Origin: Dryas octopetala
Lineage: Eukaryota > Streptophyta > Magnoliopsida > Rosales > Rosaceae
DNA length: 64,000 nt
Direction: 5' to 3'
Assembly (NCBI GenBank): GCA_963921425.1
Contig: OY992838.1
Coordinates: 3,844,001 to 3,908,000, forward strand
How positions within the stretch are numbered: the first letter of the stretch is position 1; each line of letters begins with the position of its first letter. This document shows positions 1 through 11,514 of this stretch, piece by piece. The translations under genes and the position numbers were made by a program. The notes under the pieces are model-generated. The model did no database searches, was not told the DNA's origin, and saw nothing but the letters and a program-made list of their open reading frames with translations.

Positions 1-15
1 TATATATATATATAT
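1..15. repeat. (TA)n microsatellite at window edge
   Basis: The window opens inside a run of alternating T and A. Its full length cannot be seen because the window cuts it. Confidence 0.9.
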
Positions 16-271
16 GCAGATTCATAAAACATAGCTGCTGCTGAAAACACAAACATTCAAAATTTCGAAGGCAGGAAACATAATTAAAGTTGTCTTTAAT
101 CGTCATTAATTTCCAATCCTTCCAAAACCATAATTAACCAACAAATTAAACTTAATTTCCACAACTCCAAGGAACCCCATATTGATATTATCACTAACCA
201 ATTAAAAGAGATCATAGACAACATTGATTTTCTTGTTACATCGATATTATCAACATGGTGCTCCATCAGTA

Positions 272-601
272 CTAGTACGTACCCTTCTTCCCTTTGCCTG
301 TTCTCCTCCGGCTGCTGCTGCTGGTCACGTGACCCTCATGCCGAAAATTCCCGTCGTTAAAAATCAACGGCACGTCGTTGGCGTCATCGCTGTCATCTTT
401 GGTGGCGATGCGGATGCAAGAGCATCGCTCTAGGGATGCAAAAAAGGCAGTTGAGACACTGTTAACGAGCCACATGCCCACCCCATCAACCTTGCCACAT
501 GAGCCGTGGCTCGACGAGGTTCGAACCTTGGGCTCGACCGAAGTACCGGATTGTGAATTGAAGAAGCTAGAGCAATTGGTGGAGGAGGTGGCGGCGGCCA
601 T
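272..601 (-). CDS. Small conserved plant protein of unknown function (109 aa)
   Basis: This is a single-exon reading frame of 109 codons starting with ATG at 601 and ending at TAG (272). The N-terminus is rich in Ser/Thr/Asn. The centre has the segment [20 protein letters not shown] followed by an acidic stretch ([18 protein letters not shown]). The C-terminus is basic and Ser/Arg-rich. The central block, with a Trp, Phe-Phe, two Cys and an Asp-rich tail, looks like a conserved plant-specific family I have seen in annotation, but I cannot name a function. Codon composition is GC-richer than the flanks, which supports coding. The overlapping + strand frame (378-611) is taken as its shadow. The long upstream region (602 to about 3.0 kb) would hold its promoter. 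Confidence 0.6.
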   Translation of the reverse strand: MAAATSSTNCSSFFNSQSGTSVEPKVRTSSSHGSCGKVDGVGMWLVNSVSTAFFASLERCSCIRIATKDDSDDANDVPLIFNDGNFRHEGHVTSSSSRRRTGKGKKGTY

Positions 602-2264
602 GGAGTTTTAGTTAAGTTGGTCTAGGTAGCCACATTGTGAGAGAGGTTGTGGAAAAAATGCTAGCTTTAAGCATTCTTTATGGGACCTCTATTAAGGCCC
701 TTGTTAATGGTTATTTGTGGTATTCCAATTATGCCCTTAGGAATTTGGGGAATTACGAATGCATGTGTCTTGCTTTGAATAAATGTGACGTGTTTGCAAT
801 TGATGTGCATTGCTGTCGTTTGTGGTTTGTTGGGCCGTCTACGACTGCGCCTCCTGAAGACTTGAAGATGGGAAAAACAAACTGCTAAAATACAAAAATA
901 CAGACTTAATTAAGAGGAAAAACACGAAACATATATATATATCTATATATATGGTGCATCTGTGGATTATGTTATAGTTGTGATTTCATCTTTCCTTCAT
1001 TTACAAGCTGAATAGCTAATCAATACCATAATTAAATGTTCTTAGCTGAATATTATCATTATGTTGTTATACTAGCTATGATTTGAACTCCACACATTTA
1101 ATTAGAGTTAACATAACTAATTAATAATTTAAATTTACAGTTTGACAATATAACATTGTTATATTAATTATCATATATATTATAAAAGTAAATTACATAT
1201 TCATTTAAAAGTCAATTTAATTAATAATTTAAATTAATTTATGATAATATATATATATTATCAGATTGTCTGTCGAAAAAACATGTGTGTGTATGCTTGG
1301 ATATATAAATGGCAAATATGTGTGTGTATGCTTGCATATACGGTAAAGTTGTGATTATATATTTTTGTGAAACTGACATAAAGCTAAAAAAGGAGCATCC
1401 CCATCCTCCACTATGGCACTATGCTAAACAAAAAGCAGATATATATATATATATATTCATGAAAATCAATAAAAAATCTAATAAGGGTACTAGTTAAGAG
1501 GCGGTTTAGTTTGTAAGTAATGAACATAATTTGATAAATAAATAATGGATAAGAATGAGAAAGATAATGATGAGACTCAAAAATGTGAAAGTGCGTTTCA
1601 TCATATTCATACACCGAGAGATGACCCCATTCCATTCCATAACATGCATTACCTTTAATTCCAGGTGTACGTGTGTGTGTTGTGTACGTATTGTATATTT
1701 GTATGTGCATGTTTCACAGAGATTTCTTTTTTATTTTTGATCAATTTGACAGAGATTTCTTGACTGAAACAAGTGTTTCAAGTGTGAACAAATTGAATTA
1801 TAATTGCCTAATAACCCATTGGGCTAGCCAGCCTGAGAGTGTCATTTCTCACACTTTCTTAGAATTTAGGCCCAATTCCTACTTGTAAGAAAGTCATGTT
1901 GCTTAAGCCAGTATTGTGGGCTTAAGCCACCATCAATTTGTCTTGATATCCACATCCACCTTAATTATAAATTGTTATTGTATTATAAATAAATAATTAA
2001 AAAGGTATAATAAATTAATCTCAATTTCCTGATATGGCAGCAATCTTACCACCAACTCACATCACCTATTGACCTCATCATTCTTTAGCAAATGCCATTA
2101 GAACGGCAGTGGGACTTAAACTCAATATGAATGAGTTATTAATATCATATCTCTCCATAATGAATGAGTTATTAATTGTTGTAAATGAAAAAAAGAGAGT
2201 AATTAATTGCATATCCAAGCCTTTTTGAGTGCTTGCTTATAAAATCTTTCATTTTGGGTATCGC

Positions 2265-2372
2265 TATTCACACTCCTAATTTGTTATTTTGCACTCCTTT
2301 TATGAGAATTTTAAAATAATAAAATACTTAATGTTGATGACAAACTAAGAGAGCGAATAACAAATGCCTTTT
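2265..2372. mobile_element. MITE-like element, about 108 bp, imperfect TIRs
   Basis: The left end (about 2268-2300, CGCTATTCACACTCCTAATT) is an imperfect inverted copy of the right end (about 2340-2370), whose reverse complement reads TGTTATTCGCTCTCTTAGTT. The arms are about 30 bp and moderately matched. No internal coding capacity is seen and no clear target-site duplication was found. This size and layout fit a short non-autonomous DNA transposon. Confidence 0.4.
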
Positions 2373-2504
2373 GTTTTTTCAGAATTTTATTATATAGTTT
2401 ATTCACTGTATTTTCTGCTTAAATTCTTTGACAAATGGCTTTCTTCATAAATGAGGATCACATATAAAAAAAAAATCTAAGTCGTGAGGTTGGGTGAGAT
2501 AATA

Positions 2505-2655
2505 GATTAGGATTATGACAGTCCAGTTGGATAAGTGAAAGACAACACATTCAATGGTTAAATTTACTTCAATGAATTATTAATTTTACAATAGTGTTAA
2601 ATTCAATCCTTAGATGTGTTGTCTCTCATATTAGCCAAACTCATGATTATTATAG
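2505..2655. mobile_element. Foldback/MITE-like inverted repeat, about 150 bp
   Basis: Left arm 2509-2567 and right arm 2595-2653 are imperfect inverted copies. Both contain GACAACACAT, followed by a related AT-rich block. The loop is about 28 bp. No coding sequence is present. It is probably a small non-autonomous TIR element or an inverted duplication. Confidence 0.4.
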
Positions 2656-3129
2656 GTCTAGAATTCAATTCTCTTCAATATAATTAAAAAAAAAATCACA
2701 AAACTTTTCTTTATGTGTTTATATATATAGAATTCGAATCATAAATACTAATTCTAAATCCAACACATTTAATGCTTTAATGCCCATTATTTTTCAAGAA
2801 TAATGTCATTTTGAATAAATATAAATATAAATACAAATCAACACCAAAATCATCATAAATGGATTTGATTTATATAACCGCTTAATTTGGTACATTGAAT
2901 GAGAACAAATAAGGCAATAAATTGCTGAAAATATAAAGGAAAAGCTTCTAGAATACTTTCATATATAAATTTGGGTTGGATGGATAATGGATTAGGGTGA
3001 AGATTTGGTTTTAAATTCGGGTAGAGCTGAATATTGGGCAATGGACTTTGGTCCATTCATCCAAACCTGTCAATGAGTCACCATCTATTTGGGCACAACT
3101 CACAAGTCACAAGAAACAAACCCACCCAC

Positions 3130-3135
3130 TATAAA
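3130..3135 (+). promoter_or_regulatory. TATA box of the PSK gene
   Basis: The hexamer TATAAA lies 90 bp upstream of the PSK start codon (3225). That is a suitable distance for a plant core promoter with a short 5' UTR. Inferred from motif and position only. Confidence 0.55.
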
Positions 3136-3224
3136 TTCTCCAATATAATTCAGCAGTCAGCACCCTCTTTCATATTTGTATTGCCCATACTCCATAGCCT
3201 CCATAGAAGAGAACACTACACAAA

Positions 3225-3584
3225 ATGGCTTGTAAACTTACCACTCTGTTCACCATAGCCCTCCTCCTTAGCTTTCAACTAACGTACGCCGCTCGTCCAG
3301 AGCCTGCTCTGAAAACCCAACACCAAGTATGTTGTTCCAATCCACCAAATCTATTTTTCTTTCATTAAAATTTGGTTTTGTAGTAATCAATCTTTTTTTT
3401 TTTTTTTGGCTGTAATTTGAATATTTGATCATAAATAAATATGTGTGTGCAGGACATGGAAGCAGAGAAGATTACTGTGGAGGATGGCGAGAGCTGTGAG
3501 GGAATAGCAGAGGAGGAGTGCCTGATGAGAAGGACACTGGCGGCTCATGTGGACTATATATACACACAGAAGCACAAGCCTTGA
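3225..3584 (+). CDS. PSK: Phytosulfokine (PSK) precursor, 77 aa, two exons
   Basis: Exon 1 is 3225-3326 and exon 2 is 3453-3584, joined in phase 0 across a 126-bp GT-AG intron, giving 77 codons plus stop. The N-terminus ([18 protein letters not shown]...TYA) is a secretory signal peptide. Near the C-terminus, [13 protein letters not shown] precedes [21 protein letters not shown] is the PSK pentapeptide, with the usual Asp before it. In this family the two Tyr are sulfated in the Golgi, and the secreted peptide is cut out by subtilases and sensed by PSKR receptor kinases that promote cell growth. The length and the paired Cys before the peptide fit the family. A TATA box lies 90 bp upstream. 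The split gene falls below simple ORF cutoffs. I am very confident of the family; which PSK paralogue it is cannot be told. Confidence 0.95.
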
Positions 3585-4800
3585 ACTACTTTAATTTGCA
3601 TCTGCAACAACTTATAATAATTATATTTGTACGTTTTCGGTGAAAGGCCATGCAATATATACTTAAAGGTATATATTATCGAAAATTACATGTATTATGT
3701 TGGTGACGATAAATAATAAATAGGGCCTTCTCTTAATTTGAATTCATGCTCTGATTTTATTTATACGATTTATTGGCTGGTTTGTTTGTTAGTTTTCCAT
3801 GGGGACTTCAGCTTCTCCCAGTACAATCTCTTTGCAGATTTCCCAAATTTACGAAATTCAGTGCTTTTTTTCTTTTAATTTGGATAATCGAATATCGAAT
3901 CTAACTGTTCATAATGCCTCACCATTATATAAATAATAAATGTGAATTCTCTATTTGTCGTAGTATTATTTAATCTTCACAAATTCAAGAAAAAGAAGAA
4001 GTATAATTTGGTTCTCATTTTGATGGTTTCCATTAGAGAGTTAAAGTTTAAATTGAGAGTCAATCCAAATTTATTACTGTTGTGGAGGTTTGTAACTCTT
4101 GGCGCAAAGAGTATTTACACCAAAAGTTCGAATTGGATTCTTCCCTTTCCCTTTGACCTCAATAGTGAAAAAAAAAATTATTATTATTATTTATTGTTGC
4201 CAAGCGTAGCTGCTCGACCCCTTTATTCCATACACAAGGAATGAAAAACAAATAAAGTTGCATGGAAAATGATAAGGATGCTGATATAGAAAATTGTCAC
4301 AATACACAAGGAAATCACCAAAGCTCAACTGTGATCGAATAATACTAGAGCTTGGTGGAGAGAGAACAGATACCACTAGAGCACTGATCATATACCACTT
4401 GTTTGGTCAACTATGGTCACTGAAAGCAACTACCATATTCACAACATTCATGATAACAATGTGCTGGTAGTACAACATTTGTCAAGTATTAAAAAAAGCA
4501 GTGTGTCAAACACGGCTGTGACTTGTGAGTGATAATTTGTCACCAAATAGGTGTTTCCAGTGCCACTTTGAATAAAGAATGTGTCATTATCATGTGGAAA
4601 TCCAAACTAAAATGGATTTTTGCTGACTACTAGCTGGTTTTTCAATATTAATTTCAAGATGATCATATGCATGCATGATTCATGAATGCAATTTTAACAA
4701 CCACAATTTGACATATAATTATAAAGGATGCCATATATCTTGTACGTGCATGCATCTCTGAATTCACTTGGAGGGCACAATCCGAGTGAATATGAACCAT
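3585..4800. other. Intergenic region downstream of PSK
   Basis: The PSK 3' UTR should occupy the first part. A SINE-like stretch lies near 4090-4190, ending in an A-run and ATT repeats. It has a B-box-like AAGTTCGAATT, but I found no firm target-site duplication. No gene is seen; the frames at 3942-4391 are judged non-coding. Confidence 0.45.
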
Positions 4801-5577
4801 TGTAAAACAAAAACAACAACAAAAGCCAAGTTTAAGAGGCCACAAGCAGCATATCCCTTCAGCTTTGCACCAGAGACATTTAATCAAACCTGGCCCTTGG
4901 ATTCCTTAACATGACAAACTTTCATGAAAAGGTTGAAACTGTTAGGAAGTATATATATATAACTAGAATACAAGGAATATATGAATGACCTCAATTTACT
5001 AAATAAGGACATCAAAAATGGAAACCTCCTTCAAAAGTGGCCTCAACTCTTGGAGAACAGTGCATAACCAACATGAATCAAAGCAGTCAGATGTAAACAA
5101 GAATCTGTTCATACACCAATTCATCACCATACCCCTCCCCACTGCAATTCCCATCTAGCTATGCTGCACAATCAGCAACCACCATCAATATCTCAAGACC
5201 AATCCTACTTTAATGCTTCAAAATAATTATTGATTAAAACATGAAAGGGTTGTACAGCAAAATGAGACCAACATCTGATAGGAAACTTTTGCACATCAGT
5301 TCAAGGAGCTCAGTATGCCACTAATCACTAATTTTCTTTCGTATAAATCAAGAAATTCGTAGATATCATGAATGTTTAAACAGTATAATTTTCATTCATT
5401 TTTGAAATGTCCTTAATAACTTTGATAGCATTGATTACATGTATAGATGCATTACTGGAGGATGAAGAGGAAAAGGAATAAATTATATGAAAGTAAAATC
5501 ATACATCAAAATGAAGTCATGAATCCCTTTTTTTTGCTTTCCAATTAAGAGAATAAGATATACATACAAAAGCTTCT
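4801..5577. repeat. Copy A of a dispersed segmental duplication (partner 7979-8811)
   Basis: From TGTAAAACAAAAACAACAAC to ACATACAAAAGCTTC this stretch matches 7979-8811 closely and in the same order and orientation. Shared landmarks include CAGCTTTGCACCAGAGACAT, TGAGACCAACATCTGATAGG and AATCACTAATTTTCTTTC. The copies differ by scattered substitutions and small indels. Copy B runs toward the 3' end of the PP2-A10-like gene (stop at 8891), so copy A looks like a displaced piece of that gene's 3' flank, without coding sequence. Confidence 0.85.
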
Positions 5578-5581
5578 TAGT

Positions 5582-5937
5582 GAGCGAAAAACCCTTGTAG
5601 CAACTTCCTCGGTTACGATTATTCTTTATTTTCTAGAGTCTCTCTGGCTTCTTTGGTGATTGTGGTTCTTTCTCGGTGCTGACGCGATGAGATATTGGGG
5701 ATTTTATGGGTTCTGCTCACTTTCACCTCACGGTGGTTCTCGGCTTCCAACCACTGGCGGAGTGGCTCTCCTGTCCCACCTCCTTTGCCTAGGATTTGGT
5801 ATTCTGTTTAGTTGGGCTTTTTTGTTTGGGCCATTTATTTATAGTTTTTTATGTTTTGGGTTTGTGGGTTCCTACTTTGTATTCTCAATGCTTTTGGACT
5901 CTTTTAATGTAATTATTATTTTGACCAAAAAAAAAAA
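5582..5937 (+). mobile_element. Poly(A)-tailed retroposed insert, LINE 3' end-like
   Basis: This block begins abruptly where copy A of the duplication stops matching copy B. It is GT-rich and ends in an A-run (about 5927-5937) after GTAATTATTATTTTGACC. That structure, a T/G-rich 3' UTR with a poly(A) tail, resembles a truncated non-LTR retrotransposon 3' end or another retroposed transcript. No reverse-transcriptase motif and no clear target-site duplication is visible, so the family is uncertain. Confidence 0.4.
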
Positions 5938-6149
5938 CTGAGAAAATTTGAGAGAAAACACCCTAACAGAGCACATGCAATACAGCTACGCTAACTGAAT
6001 TATAAGCAACCTAACTAATTCTTGCTTAACACTCAAAAGATTAGGTCTTCTGAGTATGAAGAATAACAATCCATACACAATTTGTGTTTTTTGGCCGAAA
6101 AATTGAATACTTTCATTAATACCAGAGAAAACCCACAAAGGCAGAACAA

Positions 6150-6735
6150 GTCAAAATACAGAGAAAACCCACAATTTGTGTTTTTTGATGATGCTAGTGG
6201 CCGTCTTCTTGGGTTGGATCCGTTCATGATCCACGTTAACAGTTCTAGTACTAGTAGCAGTAATGGTGATGATGTCATTGATTATAATAAATGACGTATT
6301 GTTGAATATTGTGGCCCATCTCATGTACCCAACTATTTTATTGGTGGAATTGCGGATGGGCTGCGCCATGAGGAACATCTCAACCAAGCTCTAATTATTT
6401 ACGACATGAAAGAAGGACCAGATGGTCAACGACAGAGGTAGCAATTTTGTGTGAAACACATGGGGGTTTATCTGCTGGACCGAAACATGTTTGGGGTTGT
6501 GGATAGTTATAGATGTTATTGCCCGATAGCTTTTGACCCCAGTAATGAGGAGGTCTTGTATCTAGTTATCAACTGAGTTTTTCACATGCAACATTCGTAG
6601 AGGAGAGTGGTCAAAGTTTAAGAACAAACTTAATACTCATGCTTACTTCTAATTCATTTGTGCTCCCATGGTGGCCGACACCAGTTCCTAGACTAGCACT
6701 GTAGCACAGCATGCCCGCACATGATCCTGATAACG
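6150..6735 (+). pseudogene. F-box protein (FBA-type) pseudogene fragment
   Basis: Translations across at least two + strand frames give successive pieces of an F-box associated domain. These are FVFFDDASGRLLGLDPF (about 6170), LNQALIIYDMKEGPDGQRQR (about 6381), CVKHMGVYLLDRNMFGVVDS (about 6450), then FDPSNEEVLYL and finally LPWWPTPVPRL (about 6668). The order and the WPTPVPRL-like end match plant F-box proteins, in which this domain recruits substrates to SCF ubiquitin ligases. In-frame stops and frame changes break it, and no F-box start is seen. It is therefore a 5'-truncated decayed copy. It sits between the two copies of the segmental duplication. Confidence 0.55.
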
Positions 6736-6739
6736 CACT

Positions 6740-7978
6740 TTTCCTCCCTTAACAATCTCTTGTTTAGGATTATGAAGCAATTAAGGAGATATTTATCACA
6801 AGGTTGAAGTAGTTATATTTTTGGTCTTTATGTTCAGAGTGGAGGTGTTTCCCTCACCACTTCTTTTGTCATGTGTGTTTATGCTGCGTTGCTTGTGCAA
6901 ATCAGTCCTGACGGGATAACCAAAAATACATCGTTTTAAGTTTTAATTTGTGTCTGTTGTTTTGTTTTGCTTGGTTATACTTGCAGCTACTGATCCTGGA
7001 AGTTTCAACAACAGCGTAGCTAATTTATCTAACATTTCTACAGGATCAGGCTAATTTATCCTGGTGGGTTAGGGCCTGGCCTATCTGGGATAGGGCCGGT
7101 CCGACCCGGCCCATAGTTTTGTCATCCATCGTTTCAGTCAGCAACTGCACCTGACGGACAATCCTCTATAATGCAAATATTGCTCTCCTTCAGTCCCATA
7201 CGCCTATTATTTTAGCTTTACAACCATCTTTGGATGTCCACTTCCGAAAATAATTTCTTTTGAACTCAAAATAAATACCAGTTTGCTGAAGATTTGTTGG
7301 TGTCAGAACCCATACATTTCTCTGGATGTTTGACAGAGTACAAGATGTCCAACCATGCATGAAGAAAAAACTAGCATATACAGAATATGATGATTTTGAT
7401 AAAGAGATCAATAAACTCACATGTCAACTCATGTAATGGGAATAGTGAACCATCACTAGCACCAAACTAATGGTAGTTTGTGCACTGAAAGTGCACTAAA
7501 TGGTAGGATACCTGAAAGTGGCACTTTGATCCATTTATCAATGAATTCACTTGGATTGTACGATCCAAATCCACTTTCATTTACAAAAGATCCCAGCTGC
7601 CCTTAATGAGTTAATGACAAAGGATCATTACTGGTTTCAAATAACTCCATTCTTTCCTGCAACAGAATTGACCACTGTTTCAATCATCGATTTCCCATAA
7701 ATCATTTTTCACACTGAGACACTAAATTTGGTAGAATTCCAGAGTGATCACATTTATGAATGTTTTTAGTCAAAAAGCAGATTATAGTGCATTGAATTCT
7801 TAAGCAGATAACAAGTCAGACATAATCACAGAGAGTTTTTAGTCCTTGTATTCAGTTAGTTCAACAAGCATAACATCCTACTATATGTGGGAAAGGGGGG
7901 AATGACAAGCACATATGAAAGCAAGAACAACAAAGGAAAAGAAAAGGCAAAACAGAAAATGTTAACCATCAATACCTA
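6740..7978. other. Non-coding spacer between pseudogene and duplication copy B
   Basis: I see no gene. The only notable landmark is a GC-rich patch near 7060-7110 (GGGCCGGTCCGACCCGGCCC, itself nearly palindromic). A short match to copy A (TGAATTCACTTGGA at about 7542 and 4758) suggests that the duplication once extended further left, with an indel of several hundred bases. Confidence 0.4.
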
Positions 7979-8811
7979 TGTAAAACAAAAACAACAACAA
8001 AAGCCAAGCTTAAGAGGCCTCCCCGTCAGGTCACAAGCAGCATATCCCTTCAGCTTTGCACCAGAGACATTTAATCAAACCTGGCCCCTGGATTCCTTAA
8101 CATGCATCTACAAACTTTCATTAAAAGGTTGAAACTGTTAGAAACTGTAACCAGAATGCAAGGAGCGAATTACCTCAAGTTACAAAAGAAGGACATCACA
8201 AATGGTAACCTCCTTCAAAAGTGGCTTCCACTCTTGGAGAACAGTGCACTCCACAATTAACCAACATGAATCAAAGCAGTCAGACATAGACTAGAATATG
8301 TTCATACAACCATTCATCACCATGCCCCTCCCCACTGCAATTCCCTCTATGCTGCACAATCAAAAACTGCTATCAATATCTCAAGATCAATCCTATTCTA
8401 ATGCTTCAAAATGAATAATGATTGGAACAAGGGTTCTACAGCAAATGAGACCAACATCTGATAGGAAACTTTTGCACATCAGTTCAAGGAGGTCAGTATG
8501 CCACTAATCACTAATTTTCTTTCATGTTAAACTAATTCTAGTTCAATATTTCTCTCCAAAAATTAATCAAGAAATTGGTAGATATCATGAATGTTTAAAC
8601 AATAGAATTTTCATTCATTCTTGGAATGTTCTTAATAACTTCAATAACACTGTTACATGTATAGATGCATTTACTGGAAGAGGTTAAAATAAGAAACTAA
8701 AGAAAAAAAAGGAATAAATTTCATGAAAGTAAAATCATGCATCAAAAAGAAGTCATGAGCCCCCTTTTTTCCCTTTCCATTGAAGAGAACAAGATACATA
8801 CAAAAGCTTCC
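7979..8811. repeat. Copy B of the segmental duplication (partner 4801-5577)
   Basis: This is the partner of copy A, about 3.2 kb away in the same orientation. It lies immediately 3' of the PP2-A10-like gene on that gene's strand and probably includes its 3' UTR or terminator region. It is therefore likely the ancestral location. The two copies differ by small insertions and deletions; for example, copy B has CTCCCCGTCAGGT inside the GAGGCC...CACAAGC block that copy A lacks. Confidence 0.8.
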
Positions 8812-8890
8812 CCAGAAGGAGCCCTATCCCCCATTCCCCTTCTATCTACCTAACAGGAGCTTCTAATAAGGGTCAGAGAAACCCATCAAA

Positions 8891-10165
8891 TTAAGCAGTC
8901 ACAAGAACTCTAGTACCACCCATGACATGTAAATACAAAGCAAGACATATGGTAACTATTACTGAAGACTTTGCACCGAAGTATCTGATAACTTGCAATC
9001 CCCTATCAACAACCTCCCCATGAAGCACGTTAAGACTTCTTTTCAAGCCATCTAATAGTGTACACAACATAAACTCAACAAGCGATCGTACGGTCTCAAA
9101 TGTCACCCTCCCCGTCACATCTAGAACGAACCTCCTATTGCTAGGCACTGCCAACGTAGATGAAACCTTGTCAACCCACCCACTCTTCTGCATAACATCC
9201 AATGAACTTCCCTGCTTCAGCAGCTTTGAAGGCGCTTCTTGCTCAAAGCACTCATCCCCAGTTCCACTTAGACCTTCATTGTGATCAACAAATGAACAAG
9301 ACCGTATATTTGAGCTTGAGCTTGAACTCGAATTGGAACTAGTCAAAACCTGGTGAGATGTTCTCACAACTGTTTCCACAGCACCATTACAAACAGAAAC
9401 CAGAATGTCCCTTATTTTGTTTTGATGCTTGGGATTTGTCATTCCACCAAAAATGTCTTCACAAAAATTCATATCCTTGGTTTTTTCAAGGTACACCGAA
9501 ACCGCAGTACTTGCAAAAACCTCTATGGAATTTGCTATGAGTTCCTTACTCTTATCACTGCAAACCACATTAACCCATCTCGGCAAATCCGATAAATTCT
9601 TCTGGGACGCACTGGAATCATCCACCGACCGCTCATCGGAATAAAAACCCAGAACCAAGTTCCTCGCAAAGCTTCCAACCACAACCGAAACGAAGCCGGT
9701 CCCAGCCGTAGAGAAAATCTTCTCGAATACTCTATCGGAAAAGCTCGAATTCCCCAAACCCTTTTCTAATTCAATCTCATTCCTCGTCTCCAATTTACAC
9801 CCTCGAAAAATCCCAACCGTCAAAGCCTCTGTAAACCTGGTCATTACCTGAGAGAACTCCTCCGACCTCGCAAGTTTCGAAATTTGCTTCAGACTTTGAG
9901 GCATTTCGTCCGAATCGGAACGGAGAAACTCCTTCAAGTCCTTGGAGACAATGCCAATCGTCTCGGCGGAATCGGAGACCATCTCGGCTGCAGAAATAAG
10001 GGCTCCCAAGAGCTTCATGAGCCTCCTCCTCTTGTTGACTAAAGAGGGCAAATTGTAAACCCTATAAGCACCGTAACCGGAGACCCCAAGAGCTGCGAGT
10101 ATCAAAAGCCATCGCTTTCTTCGCCGTGAGAAATCCAAGCCCTTTCGGACGAGCCCAACTTCCAT
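8891..10165 (-). CDS. PP2A10: PHLOEM PROTEIN 2-LIKE A10-type membrane protein, 424 aa
   Basis: This is one uninterrupted exon of 424 codons from ATG 10165 to the stop at 8891. The N-terminus is basic ([18 protein letters not shown]) and runs into a hydrophobic segment, about residues 18-38. A soluble region follows, with a Ser-rich linker near residues 278-286. A second hydrophobic segment lies near the C-terminus, about residues 398-418 ([18 protein letters not shown]). The motifs [29 protein letters not shown] and [10 protein letters not shown] match plant proteins annotated as PP2-like A10. Despite that label I see no PP2 lectin domain, so lectin activity should not be assumed. The biochemical role is unknown. 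The downstream flank is duplicated at 4.8-5.6 kb. Confidence 0.85.
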   Translation of the reverse strand: MEVGLVRKGLDFSRRRKRWLLILAALGVSGYGAYRVYNLPSLVNKRRRLMKLLGALISAAEMVSDSAETIGIVSKDLKEFLRSDSDEMPQSLKQISKLARSEEFSQVMTRFTEALTVGIFRGCKLETRNEIELEKGLGNSSFSDRVFEKIFSTAGTGFVSVVVGSFARNLVLGFYSDERSVDDSSASQKNLSDLPRWVNVVCSDKSKELIANSIEVFASTAVSVYLEKTKDMNFCEDIFGGMTNPKHQNKIRDILVSVCNGAVETVVRTSHQVLTSSNSSSSSSSNIRSCSFVDHNEGLSGTGDECFEQEAPSKLLKQGSSLDVMQKSGWVDKVSSTLAVPSNRRFVLDVTGRVTFETVRSLVEFMLCTLLDGLKRSLNVLHGEVVDRGLQVIRYFGAKSSVIVTICLALYLHVMGGTRVLVTA

Positions 10166-11003
10166 TTGAGCTCGAAAACGACGCCGTAGAACTTCAGCTT
10201 CAAATCACAAATGTAATATTGCTCCGGTAGTGGGTACTAGGTATCGTTTCTTGGGTCGATGAATTCTAAGGTGTTGGAGTTGAAAATCCCAGAAAAATAT
10301 TAAATATGGGTATTAATTGATGAAAATCAAAACCAGGGTGCGCTGAGAAGACGAACCTTTGTGACTTTGCCTTTGTCAATTTGTGTGTGTCGCGGAAGAG
10401 AGAGAAGGACGCCACCCCCGCCAGATATTCTTTATTAAATGGCGCTCATTCTCTGATTGGATAAAATCATAAAACCGCATTGACCTGGAAATTGGAATTT
10501 CTTCTTGTTTTTGTGTATATTTCTTGTGCAGGCTTCTGAACTGTTGATGTTTTGTTTTTTTCTTTTTCTTTTTTGTGTAAGGTTTCAGTCTTTCAGAAAT
10601 TTCTAAAAAATTTCCTAATGACTTTTTAAAGAATTTTAAAATATCAATAAAATTAAAAAATCTGTGATTTTTTCAGAATCTTTGCTTTGGAAATTGGAAT
10701 TGAAAGGGATTTTGAGGAGTTAGAAATTCTAAGATTTCGAAATCCAAATCAAGAAAAGTTTTTAAGGATTTCTAAAATTTCAGAATTCTTACTTCAACCC
10801 TAATTAAGAATTTAAGATGCATATATCTCTTTAGAAACAGTACAAGTAATTCTACAATATAATTGCACACGTGGAATATTTTATAGCTTTAATAATGAAA
10901 TATTTTAACCACACGAATCATAATAGTTCGAACTCTCAACTCTTCTTTTTAAATTAAAAAAATACTATTTGGAGAAGAACTTACATATCTCTATCCCCGT
11001 CCT

Positions 11004-11037
<34 letters not shown>

Positions 11038-11514
11038 CGCTCCTTTCTTTCTCTTTCTCTGCCGTGACACTAGTCTGTCCTTATCACGGAGACATGCAAT
11101 TTATTTTCTTGGAATTGATGTACTTTTGCTCTCAAATCGACATAGAGCAAAACATTGATTAGTTCAAAGTTCATGATTTTTCATTTTCAATCATTTTATC
11201 ATATGATCTAGAGGCTTATTTGTCGAGCAGCAAATGGGTGGTGTGCTTAAATATGTTTGCATGTGACCCTTTTTTATGCATATATGTTTTTTTTATTAAT
11301 CAACTGGCGTCTATTAAATAAAATGAATAATGATTGCCAACTAATTAAAAATCACCTGGAGAACTCATGAGTAGTACTGTTGCCAACAACAAAGCAAGTT
11401 ATGATAGTCTTATCATAGTCATCAAATTCATGTTCATTTCAATTCAAGGAAAGCAAGAAACATGCAATACAAGCAAATTTCAATGCAAGACTCTCTATAC
11501 GATTTAGCATTTGT
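10166..11514. other. Upstream region of the PP2-A10-like gene
   Basis: The 5' UTR and promoter of the minus-strand PP2-A10-like gene should lie here. A (CT)14 microsatellite is at 11007-11034. No further gene is supported. Confidence 0.5.
11007..11034. repeat. (CT)14 microsatellite
   Basis: An uninterrupted run of CT dinucleotides flanked by C-rich sequence. It is likely polymorphic. Confidence 0.95.

Larger units (their letters stand above)
602..3120. other. AT-rich intergenic region with small repeat remnants
   Basis: I see no convincing gene here. The stretch contains TA-rich runs near 930-950, 1180-1260 and 1440-1460. It has a direct repeat of a GTGTGTATGCTTG-type motif at about 1283-1300 and 1320-1337. 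Two TIR-like elements lie at 2265-2372 and 2505-2655. Short frames at 637-888 and 1309-1888 have no recognisable motif and lie in low-complexity DNA. Confidence 0.5.

Noticed and set aside
378-611. 77-codon + strand frame over the first small gene
   Set aside because: It is the antisense shadow of the 109-aa minus-strand gene, whose protein has the more protein-like conserved core.
637-888. 83-codon + strand frame (MREVVEKMLALSILYG…)
   Set aside because: No recognisable family or motif; it lies in the upstream region of the minus-strand gene, and no splice partner was found.
4085-4192. Possible SINE with A-rich tail
   Set aside because: A B-box-like motif and A-run are present, but I could not define a convincing target-site duplication or 5' end, so it is mentioned only in the intergenic note.
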